Positions 1-7,588 of a stretch of DNA of 64,000 bases are shown here, one piece after another (the stretch's first letter is position 1; each line of letters starts with the position of its first letter). The translations under genes and the position numbers were made by a program. The notes under the pieces are model-generated. The model had not been told where the DNA came from. It did not search any database and worked only from the letters and a program-made list of their open reading frames with translations. The stretch is from Propionispira arboris (GTDB lineage Bacteria; Bacillota; Negativicutes; Selenomonadales; Selenomonadaceae), in assembly GCF_900109225.1 (NCBI RefSeq), contig NZ_FNZK01000008.1:98817-162816 (forward strand), written 5' to 3'.

Positions 1-569
1 ACATACATCATAGTGGGTTGATAGAGTTCATGGATTTTGACAAGTTCGGTTCGGGCTTGCTGTCTGAGTTTTGCATCCAGATTTGATAGGGGCTCGTCTA
101 ATAGGAAAAATGGTGCTTGTTTTACCAAAGCCCGTCCTAATGCAACACGCTGTTTTTGTCCGCCAGAGAGTTCTTTTGGTTTTCGATTTTCAAAGCCGGA
201 TAGATTTAAGATCGAGAGGACTTTTTTTGTTCGGCTTTGAATTTCTTCTTTAGAAACTTTTTGCAGTCTCAAGCCAAACGTAATATTTTCCCATACACTC
301 ATATGCGGATAGAGGGCATAGTTTTGAAATACCATAGCAACATTACGCTCACCAGGTTCAACATTCGTAACGATTTTTCCACCCATTTTTAAAATGCCAG
401 AACTAATGCTTTCCAATCCGGCAACCATGCGGAGGGTTGTGGTCTTGCCACAGCCAGAAGGCCCTAACAGGATTAAACGTTCGCCTTGTTTTACTTCTAA
501 GTTTAAATTTTTAATGGCATTGGTATCGTTATAAGATTTGCAGATGTTTTCAAAGATAATTCCATTCAT
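1..569 (-). CDS. ugpC: ABC transporter ATP-binding protein, UgpC/MsmK type (partial, C-terminus outside window)
   Basis: ATPase subunit of a CUT1-type importer, energising uptake through the two permeases encoded just upstream. The first 189 residues are visible: Walker A GPSGCGKTT at 36-44, Q-loop Gln82, signature LSGGQ at 134-138, and Walker B FLLDEP ending at Pro160 followed by the D-loop. The regulatory C-terminal domain lies beyond position 1. The ATG at 569 is the only in-frame start, 8 nt after the stop of the permease gene. Gene order (binding protein, two permeases, ATPase) is that of ugpBAEC. The glycerol-phosphate assignment rests on this order, on the binding protein and on the Pho-box-like site; a related sugar (MsmK-type) role is possible. 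Confidence 0.85.
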   Translation of the reverse strand, partial: MNGIIFENICKSYNDTNAIKNLNLEVKQGERLILLGPSGCGKTTTLRMVAGLESISSGILKMGGKIVTNVEPGERNVAMVFQNYALYPHMSVWENITFGLRLQKVSKEEIQSRTKKVLSILNLSGFENRKPKELSGGQKQRVALGRALVKQAPFFLLDEPLSNLDAKLRQQARTELVKIHELYQPTMMY

Positions 570-577
570 TCGTTGAT

Positions 578-1405
578 CTATCCTTTCACGCCAGATTGTA
601 TAAATGAGTTCATGATAAAACGTTGGAAAAGCAGGTACAAAAATAATGGCGGTAAGGAGGTCAGGGTGGCTAATGTCATCGCGATGCCCCATTCACTGCC
701 GCCTTCGGCGCTGATAAACATTTGTAGGGCAATAGGCAGTGTATAGCTTGCCTTGTCATTGAGTATCAATAATGGCCAAAAGTACTGATTCCAGGAATCA
801 ATAAAAAAGATAATCCCCATGGCGAAGATGGCCGGTTTGATAAGGGGCAGCATAATACGATGCAAAATAAGCCAGGCACTGGCATTTTCGAGTTTTGCGG
901 CTTCAATAAGCGGTTTTGGAATGCCACGCATTGTTTGTCGCATCAGAAAAATGCCCATACCATCCATTAACTGAGGCAATATGACCCCTAGGGGATTATT
1001 TAATAAGCCGAGTTTAGCGATCAGCAAATAGTTTGGCATAATTACCACTGTAATGGGAATAAAAAAGGTAAACAGCAGGGCGTTGAATATTTTTTCTTTA
1101 TGGCGAAAATCATAATATACAAAGGCAAAAGCAGCTAAAAGGCTTGTGCAGATTTTTGCTAGGGTAATGACACTGGCGATTATAAATGTGTTGCTGATAT
1201 AGTTTAGGAGGGGCAATGTTTCTAATACATGCAGGTAGTTATCTAAAACAAAGGGGGCGGGAAAAGGATTTAAGGTAGCTGTGAATATTTGATCCATAGT
1301 TTTAAAAGAAGTCGACACCATAAATAGCAGGGGCCAAACTTCTATAAGAATGACAACAATCAATAAAAAATGCCACAGCACACTTCTTTTTTTGTTAATT
1401 TTCAT
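578..1405 (-). CDS. ugpE: ABC transporter permease, UgpE/MalG family
   Basis: Inner-membrane permease of a carbohydrate or glycerol-phosphate importer, 275 aa, the usual size for MalG/UgpE. The sequence shows about six hydrophobic segments and the cytoplasmic EAA loop (EAAKLENASAW, about residue 167) that docks on the ATPase. The ATG at 1405 has an AAGGTG site upstream. Its first 11 nt overlap the end of the preceding permease gene, indicating translational coupling. The 27 nt encoding the EAA loop start (881-907) are identical to the DNA in the partner permease (1695-1721). Confidence 0.85.
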   Translation of the reverse strand: MKINKKRSVLWHFLLIVVILIEVWPLLFMVSTSFKTMDQIFTATLNPFPAPFVLDNYLHVLETLPLLNYISNTFIIASVITLAKICTSLLAAFAFVYYDFRHKEKIFNALLFTFFIPITVVIMPNYLLIAKLGLLNNPLGVILPQLMDGMGIFLMRQTMRGIPKPLIEAAKLENASAWLILHRIMLPLIKPAIFAMGIIFFIDSWNQYFWPLLILNDKASYTLPIALQMFISAEGGSEWGIAMTLATLTSLPPLFLYLLFQRFIMNSFIQSGVKG

Positions 1406-2273
1406 AATGCACCTTCTTGTTTAAAGCCTTGCTTTTTATTACTAAAAAACCAGCGTAGACAATCATTGTAAGTATGGCTAAGGCAGCGGCTTTTCCGGTT
1501 TGGAAAAAGACAAAACCATATTGATATACAATATATACTAAGTTCGTGCTGCTTTGATTGGGACCGCCTTGTGTAAGCATGTTAAGTGGGACCAATACAT
1601 ATTGTAAGCCAAAGACGATGGTAATGATGAGAACGTAGATAGCTGTTGGTGATGTCATTGGTACAACGATATAACGAAAAATATGCCAGTTGGAGGCATT
1701 TTCGAGTTTTGCGGCTTCAATTAAATCTTTGGGGACATCAACCATGGCGGCTAGGAGAACAAGGAGATTGTAACCGAATATTTTCCAACCAATGATGAAA
1801 CTGATTGCAGCAATGACAAATCCTGGCTCTTTAAACCAACTGGGGGAAGTTAAACCTATACTGGATAACAGTAAACTGATCGGCCCAGCGAGTGGATTAA
1901 AGATCCAAAGAAAAATGATACTGGCTACTGCCAGCGATAATGTACTGGGGATAAATAAGATAGAACGGTAGAAAAACTTGAAATGGTGAATACAATGAGC
2001 CATAACAAAAGATAACAGATAGGGCAGCAGAAAATTGATGATGACGAGTAATATGATATAAAAAAGCGTGTTTGCAAGAATTTTAAACAGTTCATCACCA
2101 GACATCAATTGCCGATAATTATCAAAACCAACAAATTTCATTGTGGGATTGACCATATTCCAGGAGTGGAAACTCAGCCAAAGGTCTTGTAGTAAAGGCC
2201 AGTACGAAAATAACAAAGACAAGAAAATTGCGGGAGTTAAGAAAAGCCCGGGCTGCCAATAATGACGGTTCAT
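1395..2273 (-). CDS. ugpA: ABC transporter permease, UgpA/MalF family
   Basis: First permease of the importer, 292 aa, with about six transmembrane segments and an EAA loop (EAAKLENASNW) for ATPase contact. The reading frame is open further upstream, but the start at 2273 (MNRHYW) is chosen because AAAGGAT lies immediately before it and because UgpA/MalF proteins begin with a short cytoplasmic end before the first helix. It is separated from the binding-protein gene by a hairpin (2307-2341) that could reduce readthrough into the membrane subunits. Confidence 0.85.
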   Translation of the reverse strand: MNRHYWQPGLFLTPAIFLSLLFSYWPLLQDLWLSFHSWNMVNPTMKFVGFDNYRQLMSGDELFKILANTLFYIILLVIINFLLPYLLSFVMAHCIHHFKFFYRSILFIPSTLSLAVASIIFLWIFNPLAGPISLLLSSIGLTSPSWFKEPGFVIAAISFIIGWKIFGYNLLVLLAAMVDVPKDLIEAAKLENASNWHIFRYIVVPMTSPTAIYVLIITIVFGLQYVLVPLNMLTQGGPNQSSTNLVYIVYQYGFVFFQTGKAAALAILTMIVYAGFLVIKSKALNKKVHYEN

Positions 2274-2306
2274 AAAATCAATCCTTTCAGGTGCGAAATA
2301 AACAAA

Positions 2307-2341
2307 GAATGCCGAATAAGCCGTGGGCTCATTCGGCATTC
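2307..2341 (-). terminator. intercistronic hairpin between binding protein and permeases
   Basis: Inverted repeat with 15 of 16 paired positions (2307-2322 with 2326-2341), a 3-nt loop and a T-rich stretch on the minus strand. It lies inside the operon, so it is best read as a partial terminator or mRNA stabiliser that keeps binding-protein levels above permease levels. Confidence 0.6.
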
Positions 2342-2356
2342 TTTTATTTGGCAGGG

Positions 2357-3655
2357 TTATTGAAGTAAAGTATTTACTTTATCGGCTGCTTGTTTTAAGG
2401 CAGCGGCAGCAGTCTGCTGACCGCTTAAAATTACATCACGGACATCAATCAATGCTTGTTCAGCCTGAAGTCCATTTGCACCAGGAAAACTTGCCCATTT
2501 TACAACATCCGGCATTTGTGACATAGCGGATTGCATGTTTTTATTTTCGGCAACAAAATCTTTTAATCCGTTAGGATCTTCCGTCACACCTTTGCGTGGG
2601 GGAAGGTAACCGGTACCTTTTGTCCAAAGAGCGAGTGCTGAAGGCGATTCAAGAAATTTAACAAAACGCCAAGCAGCTTTTTGTTTTTCTGGATCTTTAG
2701 AGAAAATCATCAGCATATTTCCGCCCGCAGGGACCTTTCTAGGTTTATTTTCAAAAGTTGGAAATAGTGTACTCATAACCGTGAATTTTGCACTTTTTTC
2801 AAAGTTTTCTCGTTTCCCAATTGTTGTACAAACCATGCCTACTTTGCCACTTAGAAAAGCCTGGAAAGCTTCGTCATTGCTGGAATGAAGCCCTGTGCCG
2901 ACTTTCACCATATCAGCAATAACCTGATATGCCTGAGCAGCTTCCGGTGAGTCAAAAGCTGCAACGGTTTTATTATCTTTTTTAGTGAGCATTTTGCCCC
3001 CATTGGATTCAATTAAAGCTTGTTGAGCCCAGTTATCGGCATATTCCTGCATGAAAAATCCAACGTTGCTAGTTTTTTCTTTGATGATTTGTGCGTATTG
3101 TGTTACTTCCTGCCAAGTACGTGGCGGTTTATTAGGGTCAAGGCCCGCTTGTTTAAATATCTCGGGATTATAATATAATACTGGGACACTCACGGAATAC
3201 GGCACACCGATTTGTTTGCCATCATCGGTTGTTGCCAAAGAAATAATATTCGGCAAAAAATTATCTTGTATGAAGTTTTTATCTTCAGGCATTTGTGTAC
3301 TAATAAGTTCTTGAATATCATCATATTTTAAGTTTTCGCCGGCATAATTTAAGTAACTGTAGCCCATTTGCACAACATCAGGATTTTTACCTGAGGCCAT
3401 GGCGGCTTGAAGATTTTGTGTTAATCCCTTATACATATCAGGATTAAATTTTTCGACGACTTCAATATCAGGATTTTCTTTATTAAATGTTTCAATAAGT
3501 TGCTTGACCGTAGCTCCGCCAAAACTTTCGGCATTTACATGCCAATACTCAATGGTTACTTTTTCACTGGTTTTTGTTGTGTTACCACAACCAGTAAGTG
3601 TAATGAGAAAAAGGCTAAGACATAAAAAGGAAATTATTTTTGTGAATTGTTTCAA
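2357..3655 (-). CDS. ugpB: extracellular solute-binding lipoprotein, UgpB-like
   Basis: Family 1 periplasmic/extracellular binding protein, 432 aa. An N-terminal signal with lipobox LTGC (Cys23) predicts a membrane-anchored lipoprotein. The mature part has the usual two-lobe pattern of this family (EYWHVNAESFGG start; GKVGMV and FVKFLESP segments later). It is the first gene of the operon and delivers substrate to the two permeases. The ligand is inferred to be a glycerol-phosphate compound from ugpBAEC gene order and the phosphate-type repeats upstream (3727-3754); an oligosaccharide ligand cannot be excluded from sequence alone. Confidence 0.8.
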   Translation of the reverse strand: MKQFTKIISFLCLSLFLITLTGCGNTTKTSEKVTIEYWHVNAESFGGATVKQLIETFNKENPDIEVVEKFNPDMYKGLTQNLQAAMASGKNPDVVQMGYSYLNYAGENLKYDDIQELISTQMPEDKNFIQDNFLPNIISLATTDDGKQIGVPYSVSVPVLYYNPEIFKQAGLDPNKPPRTWQEVTQYAQIIKEKTSNVGFFMQEYADNWAQQALIESNGGKMLTKKDNKTVAAFDSPEAAQAYQVIADMVKVGTGLHSSNDEAFQAFLSGKVGMVCTTIGKRENFEKSAKFTVMSTLFPTFENKPRKVPAGGNMLMIFSKDPEKQKAAWRFVKFLESPSALALWTKGTGYLPPRKGVTEDPNGLKDFVAENKNMQSAMSQMPDVVKWASFPGANGLQAEQALIDVRDVILSGQQTAAAALKQAADKVNTLLQ

Positions 3656-3726
3656 AACAGATACCTCCTACATATACATACACAATGTATTATGTATTCA
3701 AGTGTAACTTGTTTTTAGCAGCAGGG

Positions 3727-3754
3727 TGTTAAGGCGATGTTAAAAATAAGTTAA
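3727..3754 (-). promoter_or_regulatory. Pho-box-like repeats upstream of ugp operon
   Basis: Three direct repeats on the minus strand, TTAACT (3749-3754), TTAACA (3738-3743) and TTAACA (3727-3732), with start-to-start spacing of exactly 11 bp. PhoP of Gram-positive bacteria binds TT(A/C/T)A(C/T)A repeats with this period. The repeats read in the direction of the operon and end 71 bp before the binding-protein start. A TACACT hexamer lies 20 nt after the last repeat. Confidence 0.65.
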
Positions 3755-3799
3755 AAATTTTCAGCTAATACAAGAGTGATGGCGAATTTACATAAAGCA

Positions 3800-4513
3800 T
3801 CAATGCTGCGATAAGATTTTTGTTGAAATAAACCATTCAAATAAGGTGGCGGAACTGGATTGAGCGATAGGCAGCAATGTTTGTGCGGCAAAGCGGTATT
3901 GGGTAATAGTGGCATTTTCATCAACCCATGGCATGAAATCCGTTGCTATTATCGCATTATTGAGCAATAATTCAAGCGGCTTTTTTATCGGGATTAGTTC
4001 GACTTGCAGTGCGTTAAATTCGTCGTTATGTGTTTGTACCCAATGTTCAAATTTTTTATGTCCATTAAATAAATGACCACAAACGTGATGCGGAACAGCC
4101 ATATCTTGTAATAAATGTGCAGCTGCACCCAGGTAAAAAAAACTATTTGCCAAATCTTTATTTTTCACGAAACGGCAGGCTTTGGTCAGATAAACAGAAA
4201 AATCATATACTGCCGGTGAAAATCGCCATAAGCCTTTGCGCGTGATTGGATTAAAAAAATGATTGATGTTTTTGAATTCTAAATCAGCCCACGTAACACC
4301 AAGCTGCAAAGCGTTAAGATTTTTTTCTAGGACGCAAGCAACTTCAGGGTACCCATTTTCTCGGATGATCTGCAAAGCTTCGGCATTACAGACTTTATGT
4401 GTGTGGCATAGTGTGGAATCATGAGGCATATCTAAGATGTATTGAAGCGGGGCTGAAAGCGTGCTGAGAATAGATAATCCTTGACTGAAATAACGGGCGG
4501 ATGTCATCGTCAT
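3800..4513 (-). CDS. zinc-dependent phospholipase C family protein, no signal peptide
   Basis: 237 aa, about the length of mature Bacillus cereus PC-PLC. The ligand pattern of that enzyme is conserved in order and spacing: His133-x3-Asp137-x5-His143 matches H118/D122/H128, and His152-x3-Glu156 matches H142/E146. His39, Asp77 and His85 fit H14, D55 and H69, with about six residues missing between the last two. Unlike secreted PLCs there is no signal peptide, so a cytoplasmic location is likely. The start overlaps the glycosyltransferase stop in an ATGA arrangement, so the two are translationally coupled. Expected reaction: phospholipid to diacylglycerol plus phospho-headgroup. Substrate and location are inferred. 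Confidence 0.7.
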   Translation of the reverse strand: MTMTSARYFSQGLSILSTLSAPLQYILDMPHDSTLCHTHKVCNAEALQIIRENGYPEVACVLEKNLNALQLGVTWADLEFKNINHFFNPITRKGLWRFSPAVYDFSVYLTKACRFVKNKDLANSFFYLGAAAHLLQDMAVPHHVCGHLFNGHKKFEHWVQTHNDEFNALQVELIPIKKPLELLLNNAIIATDFMPWVDENATITQYRFAAQTLLPIAQSSSATLFEWFISTKILSQH

Positions 4514-5595
4514 AATGCCACCAGCTCTATTGGTGAAATCAAGTGATCTAGAATTTTACGTGAGGCTAAAGAACTTTGTTGAATCAACATGTTTTGTGAT
4601 AGTGAGCTTAGTTGTTCAGGGTTTTCCATGAAAGTGTTTATATAGGCTCTAAGGTCGTTTTCGCATTTAGCCCAACAGCCTAAATTCTCTTGCTCTAAGA
4701 AACGGGCATTGTCCTCTTCAATACCGGGGATTGGGGAAAATACAAGGATTGGCGTGGCTGTCGCTAAAGCTTCGGTAATGGTAAGCCCGCCTGGTTTGGT
4801 AATGATTAAATCCGATTTTTTCATTAACGAGGCAACTTGATTCGTAAAGCCAATAACGGTGTAGTTTGGTTGATGAATGGCAATTTTTTCTAATTGTTTT
4901 TGTCGCGGCAGATCATTGCCGGTAACAAAAGTAAAATGGATTGTCCTAGGCAAAGCTTGCAATACATTGAGGATCATCAACATCGTTTCATCGGTCTGCC
5001 AGCTTGTCATGATCAGAATATTATTGAGACTGGCGGAATGAGCAACTGGAGTGAAATTAGGGCCAACGGGGATACCGCTCGGAATGATACTCCCGCTTGG
5101 ATGAAGGGAACTTTTTAACTGATTGACCAATGTGGGATGGGCAACAAAATACTGGTCGACATATGCAACATCCCAAATGGGGTGGACAATATAGTCCGTT
5201 ACAATGCCAACCAGTTTAAACGATGAATGATATTTTTTTTTGTAAGCGGCTGCTGCAGCCAGCGGGAAAAAATGTGTACAAAGAATCGTGTCTGGTTGGT
5301 ATTTTTGCACTAAACGACCCATGGTCCGTTGGTTTGTTTTGGCAAGCATGTATTTGACATTGTCGAATGTTTCAATTTCACTGATTTTGCAAATTTGCCG
5401 AAAAAATGACGGCTTGTATTCAATGAGTGTCTTGTAAGCTTTGCTTAACAGGTTAGGCAGACTATAACGCTGTAATTGCAGAAAATCGATGGTTGTTACG
5501 GTGTAACCAGATGCCTGCAAATTTTGCTGCATATTGAAGGCAGCCTGATTATGACCGTTGCCGACAGAAACAGTTAAAATCAACACATTATGCAT
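4510..5595 (-). CDS. MGDG synthase/UgtP-family glycosyltransferase
   Basis: 361-aa GT-B glycosyltransferase of the MGDG synthase family, which transfers a sugar from a nucleotide sugar to diacylglycerol at the membrane. Seen: the N-terminal SVGNGHNQAA motif (family G-x-GH), and the C-terminal donor-binding KPGGLTITEAL followed by PIPGIEEDNARF, which is close to UgtP. The start at 5595 (MHNVL) is supported by GGAGGTG immediately upstream; a longer reading to 5664 has no ribosome site. It is first in an operon with the zinc PLC, which would supply its diacylglycerol acceptor. MurG-like activity is less likely because the C-terminal motif fits the lipid-acceptor branch. Confidence 0.75.
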   Translation of the reverse strand: MHNVLILTVSVGNGHNQAAFNMQQNLQASGYTVTTIDFLQLQRYSLPNLLSKAYKTLIEYKPSFFRQICKISEIETFDNVKYMLAKTNQRTMGRLVQKYQPDTILCTHFFPLAAAAAYKKKYHSSFKLVGIVTDYIVHPIWDVAYVDQYFVAHPTLVNQLKSSLHPSGSIIPSGIPVGPNFTPVAHSASLNNILIMTSWQTDETMLMILNVLQALPRTIHFTFVTGNDLPRQKQLEKIAIHQPNYTVIGFTNQVASLMKKSDLIITKPGGLTITEALATATPILVFSPIPGIEEDNARFLEQENLGCWAKCENDLRAYINTFMENPEQLSSLSQNMLIQQSSLASRKILDHLISPIELVAL

Positions 5596-5658
5596 TGTAA
5601 ACACCTCCGTAATACTTTCTGCTTCCATTATATTTGAAAGCGAGTCAGGATTTATTAT

Positions 5659-5694
5659 GTTCATATTATGATTGTGTTAAATTATAATATGAAC
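5659..5694. promoter_or_regulatory. inverted repeat upstream of glycosyltransferase/PLC operon
   Basis: Perfect 11-bp arms (GTTCATATTAT at 5659-5669 and its complement at 5684-5694) with a 14-nt centre. It lies between the divergent glycosyltransferase and amidase genes and overlaps a TATAAT hexamer on the minus strand. It is probably an operator. No 11-bp-spaced TTAACA repeat was found here. Confidence 0.4.
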
Positions 5695-5873
5695 TTTTCT
5701 TGTTTAAGCTAAAATGAAAATAATTTATACTATTTCGCCCGTTTTTCAAAGTAGGGCTTTTCAATTTCATTCTTAAGTAGTAATATTATTAAGGCGATGT
5801 TGTCGGGGCTAGTTTTGATTGTCCCAATTGTATTGCAAATTTATGAATATTTTCTGAAGGTGAAAGTGTTAAG

Positions 5874-6464
5874 ATGGATCGTAAAACTTTTTTATTAAAA
5901 ACTTTTTATATTTGCAGTGCAATGTGGCTAGCGCCGAATTTGGTTCAAGCTGGTCAGGTATTTGCAAATGCTGCTTCCCTAAATAAGGAACCTGTAAAAA
6001 TCAAAGAAACAAATTTAATATTTGGCCCGCTAACGAAAAGAGTATCAACGAACTTGATCGTAGTTCATCATATTGGGAATACGGATGAAGATGTATCGGC
6101 TGCTGAAGTACATAAATGGCATTTGGCAAATGGCTGGGCGGGAATTGGGTATCATTTTCTGATACGCAAAGATGGAACGATTGAACGCGGTCGTCCAATG
6201 GATACCGTTGGGGCACATACTTATGGGTATAATAAAAATTCAATTGGTATTAATATTGTGGGGAATTTTGAAGTTGCGACCCCTAAACCAGAGCAAATGG
6301 AATCGGCTTCGCGTTTGATTGCTTCGCTATGTACGAAATACCAATTTGGTCCTAATAAATATACAGTCCAAGGTCATCGCGACTTATGTGCTACGCTTTG
6401 TCCGGGTGCAAATTTGTATAGTTCAATGAATGATCTTCGAAAAAGCAGTTTTATGTATTTGTAA
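5874..6464 (+). CDS. exported N-acetylmuramoyl-L-alanine amidase (amidase_2/PGRP fold)
   Basis: 196 aa. It cleaves the amide bond between muramic acid and L-alanine in peptidoglycan. An N-terminal hydrophobic signal (about residues 10-26) predicts export. The catalytic domain has the zinc ligands of the family: His65/66 in VVHHIG, His168 in QGHRD and Cys176 in CPG. WHLANGWAGIGYHFLI and SIGINIVGNF are typical family segments. The ATG follows GAAGGTG. It is monocistronic, ending at a strong bidirectional terminator. Confidence 0.85.
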   Translation: MDRKTFLLKTFYICSAMWLAPNLVQAGQVFANAASLNKEPVKIKETNLIFGPLTKRVSTNLIVVHHIGNTDEDVSAAEVHKWHLANGWAGIGYHFLIRKDGTIERGRPMDTVGAHTYGYNKNSIGINIVGNFEVATPKPEQMESASRLIASLCTKYQFGPNKYTVQGHRDLCATLCPGANLYSSMNDLRKSSFMYL

Positions 6465-6471
6465 TGAAAAA

Positions 6472-6516
6472 ACGAGCCAAACATTCGGTGTTCAATACTT
6501 GAATGCTTGGCTCGTT
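6472..6516. terminator. bidirectional terminator between amidase and LuxR genes
   Basis: Stem 6472-6486 pairs with 6501-6515 with one mismatch, with A and T runs on both sides. It serves the convergent amidase and LuxR genes. Confidence 0.8.
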
Positions 6517-6521
6517 TAATT

Positions 6522-7277
6522 TTATTCTTGAATCATTTTTAGTAATTGTATTCGGTTTTTAATGCCGAGTTTTTTATAGATGCTCATAATGTGCTTTTTG
6601 AGTGTATTGGGAGTGATAATTAATGCACTGCACATTTCCTCGGTGGAAAATCCTTTTGCCATAAGTGAAAGAACCCGCTCTTCGCGAGCTGTCAATTGAA
6701 ATTTGATACTACAGTCGAATGTCGATAATTTCGTGCTGGTTTGTTCTTTGGCGAGGTATGCCGTATGCAGCCTCAAGGCGAGATGATCTTTTAGCTGGTT
6801 TAAAATAAAAGAATCCCGGTACGAAAAATTGATGGATGTTTCACTGCGATAGAGTGACAGAACTCCTAAAAAAGTATTATCAAAGGCTAAATTGATATGG
6901 ATAATATGCCGAATGGAATTTGGTTGACATATTTGTTCATAGTAGGTAGATTTTAACCATACTTTTTCGTCACAAATGTCAGAATCTAAATATACAATAT
7001 TATTGGCACTGATTTTAATGCCACGAGAATAGTCATACTGGTAGTAGTGTTCTAAATATTGTTTTACGTATTCGTCAGGAAAATTTAAGGTGATTGGTGA
7101 GCACAGCGAAAGATCTTGTTCACCAGAGGCGAGATATGAGGTTGCACGATCAAATGGAATGACCCATTGCAGTTGTTTGAGTAAAATGGAGCGCATTTTA
7201 TCAATGTTGTGAATACTATGGATTTTATAGATTATATCTGTGAGTACCATCCAAACATTATTACCAAGATAGTCCAA
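6522..7277 (-). CDS. LuxR-family transcriptional regulator
   Basis: 251 aa. The C-terminal 60 residues form a LuxR-type helix-turn-helix (LTAREERVLSLMAKG, then EMCSALIITPNTLKKHI). The N-terminal 170 residues resemble a GAF/autoinducer-like sensor but show no recognisable ligand motif. There is no receiver domain, so it is not a classical response regulator. It is divergent from the oxoprolinase/biotin carboxylase operon with a shared 311-bp upstream region, so it is the obvious candidate regulator of that operon. Ligand unknown. Confidence 0.75.
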   Translation of the reverse strand: MDYLGNNVWMVLTDIIYKIHSIHNIDKMRSILLKQLQWVIPFDRATSYLASGEQDLSLCSPITLNFPDEYVKQYLEHYYQYDYSRGIKISANNIVYLDSDICDEKVWLKSTYYEQICQPNSIRHIIHINLAFDNTFLGVLSLYRSETSINFSYRDSFILNQLKDHLALRLHTAYLAKEQTSTKLSTFDCSIKFQLTAREERVLSLMAKGFSTEEMCSALIITPNTLKKHIMSIYKKLGIKNRIQLLKMIQE

Positions 7278-7588
7278 AATATCACCACCATACCTAATTA
7301 TATAAATAAATCGCTTCTTTGAAGGCTGGAATTTATTATGAAAAATAAGTTATATCGTATATTGGTTAGATTATAACATGTTTTAATGGATTTCTACTAC
7401 TTTTTTACCATAAATGCAAAGATCACAAAGGATAGATGGTCAATCGGAGTAATTGAATTTGAGTTGCAGCTAACTTATAATGAAAATATAAACTTAACAG
7501 GTAAGAAAATCAAGGCAAGGGTGCTGATATTTCCATTTATGGAATCAGGACGCTTGTCTTTTTTTATAGAAAAGGGAGGGGCTTTTAA
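7278..7588. promoter_or_regulatory. shared upstream region of luxR-type gene and pxp operon
   Basis: 311 bp without a convincing gene. A possible plus-strand promoter is TTATAT (7350-7355), 16 nt, TATAAC (7372-7377). A GGGAGGGG ribosome site lies just before 7589. A 68-codon open frame at 7386-7592 has no ribosome site and no family resemblance. Confidence 0.35.

Noticed and set aside
5596..5760. Looked for a Pho box before the glycosyltransferase/PLC operon
   Set aside because: Only one TTAACA was found. Neighbouring TTCATA is 13 bp away, not 11.
5789..5801. 13-bp sequence TTAAGGCGATGTT shared with the ugp upstream region (3729-3741)
   Set aside because: Repeats of this length are expected by chance in 64 kb, and the second copy lacks the 11-bp repeat series.
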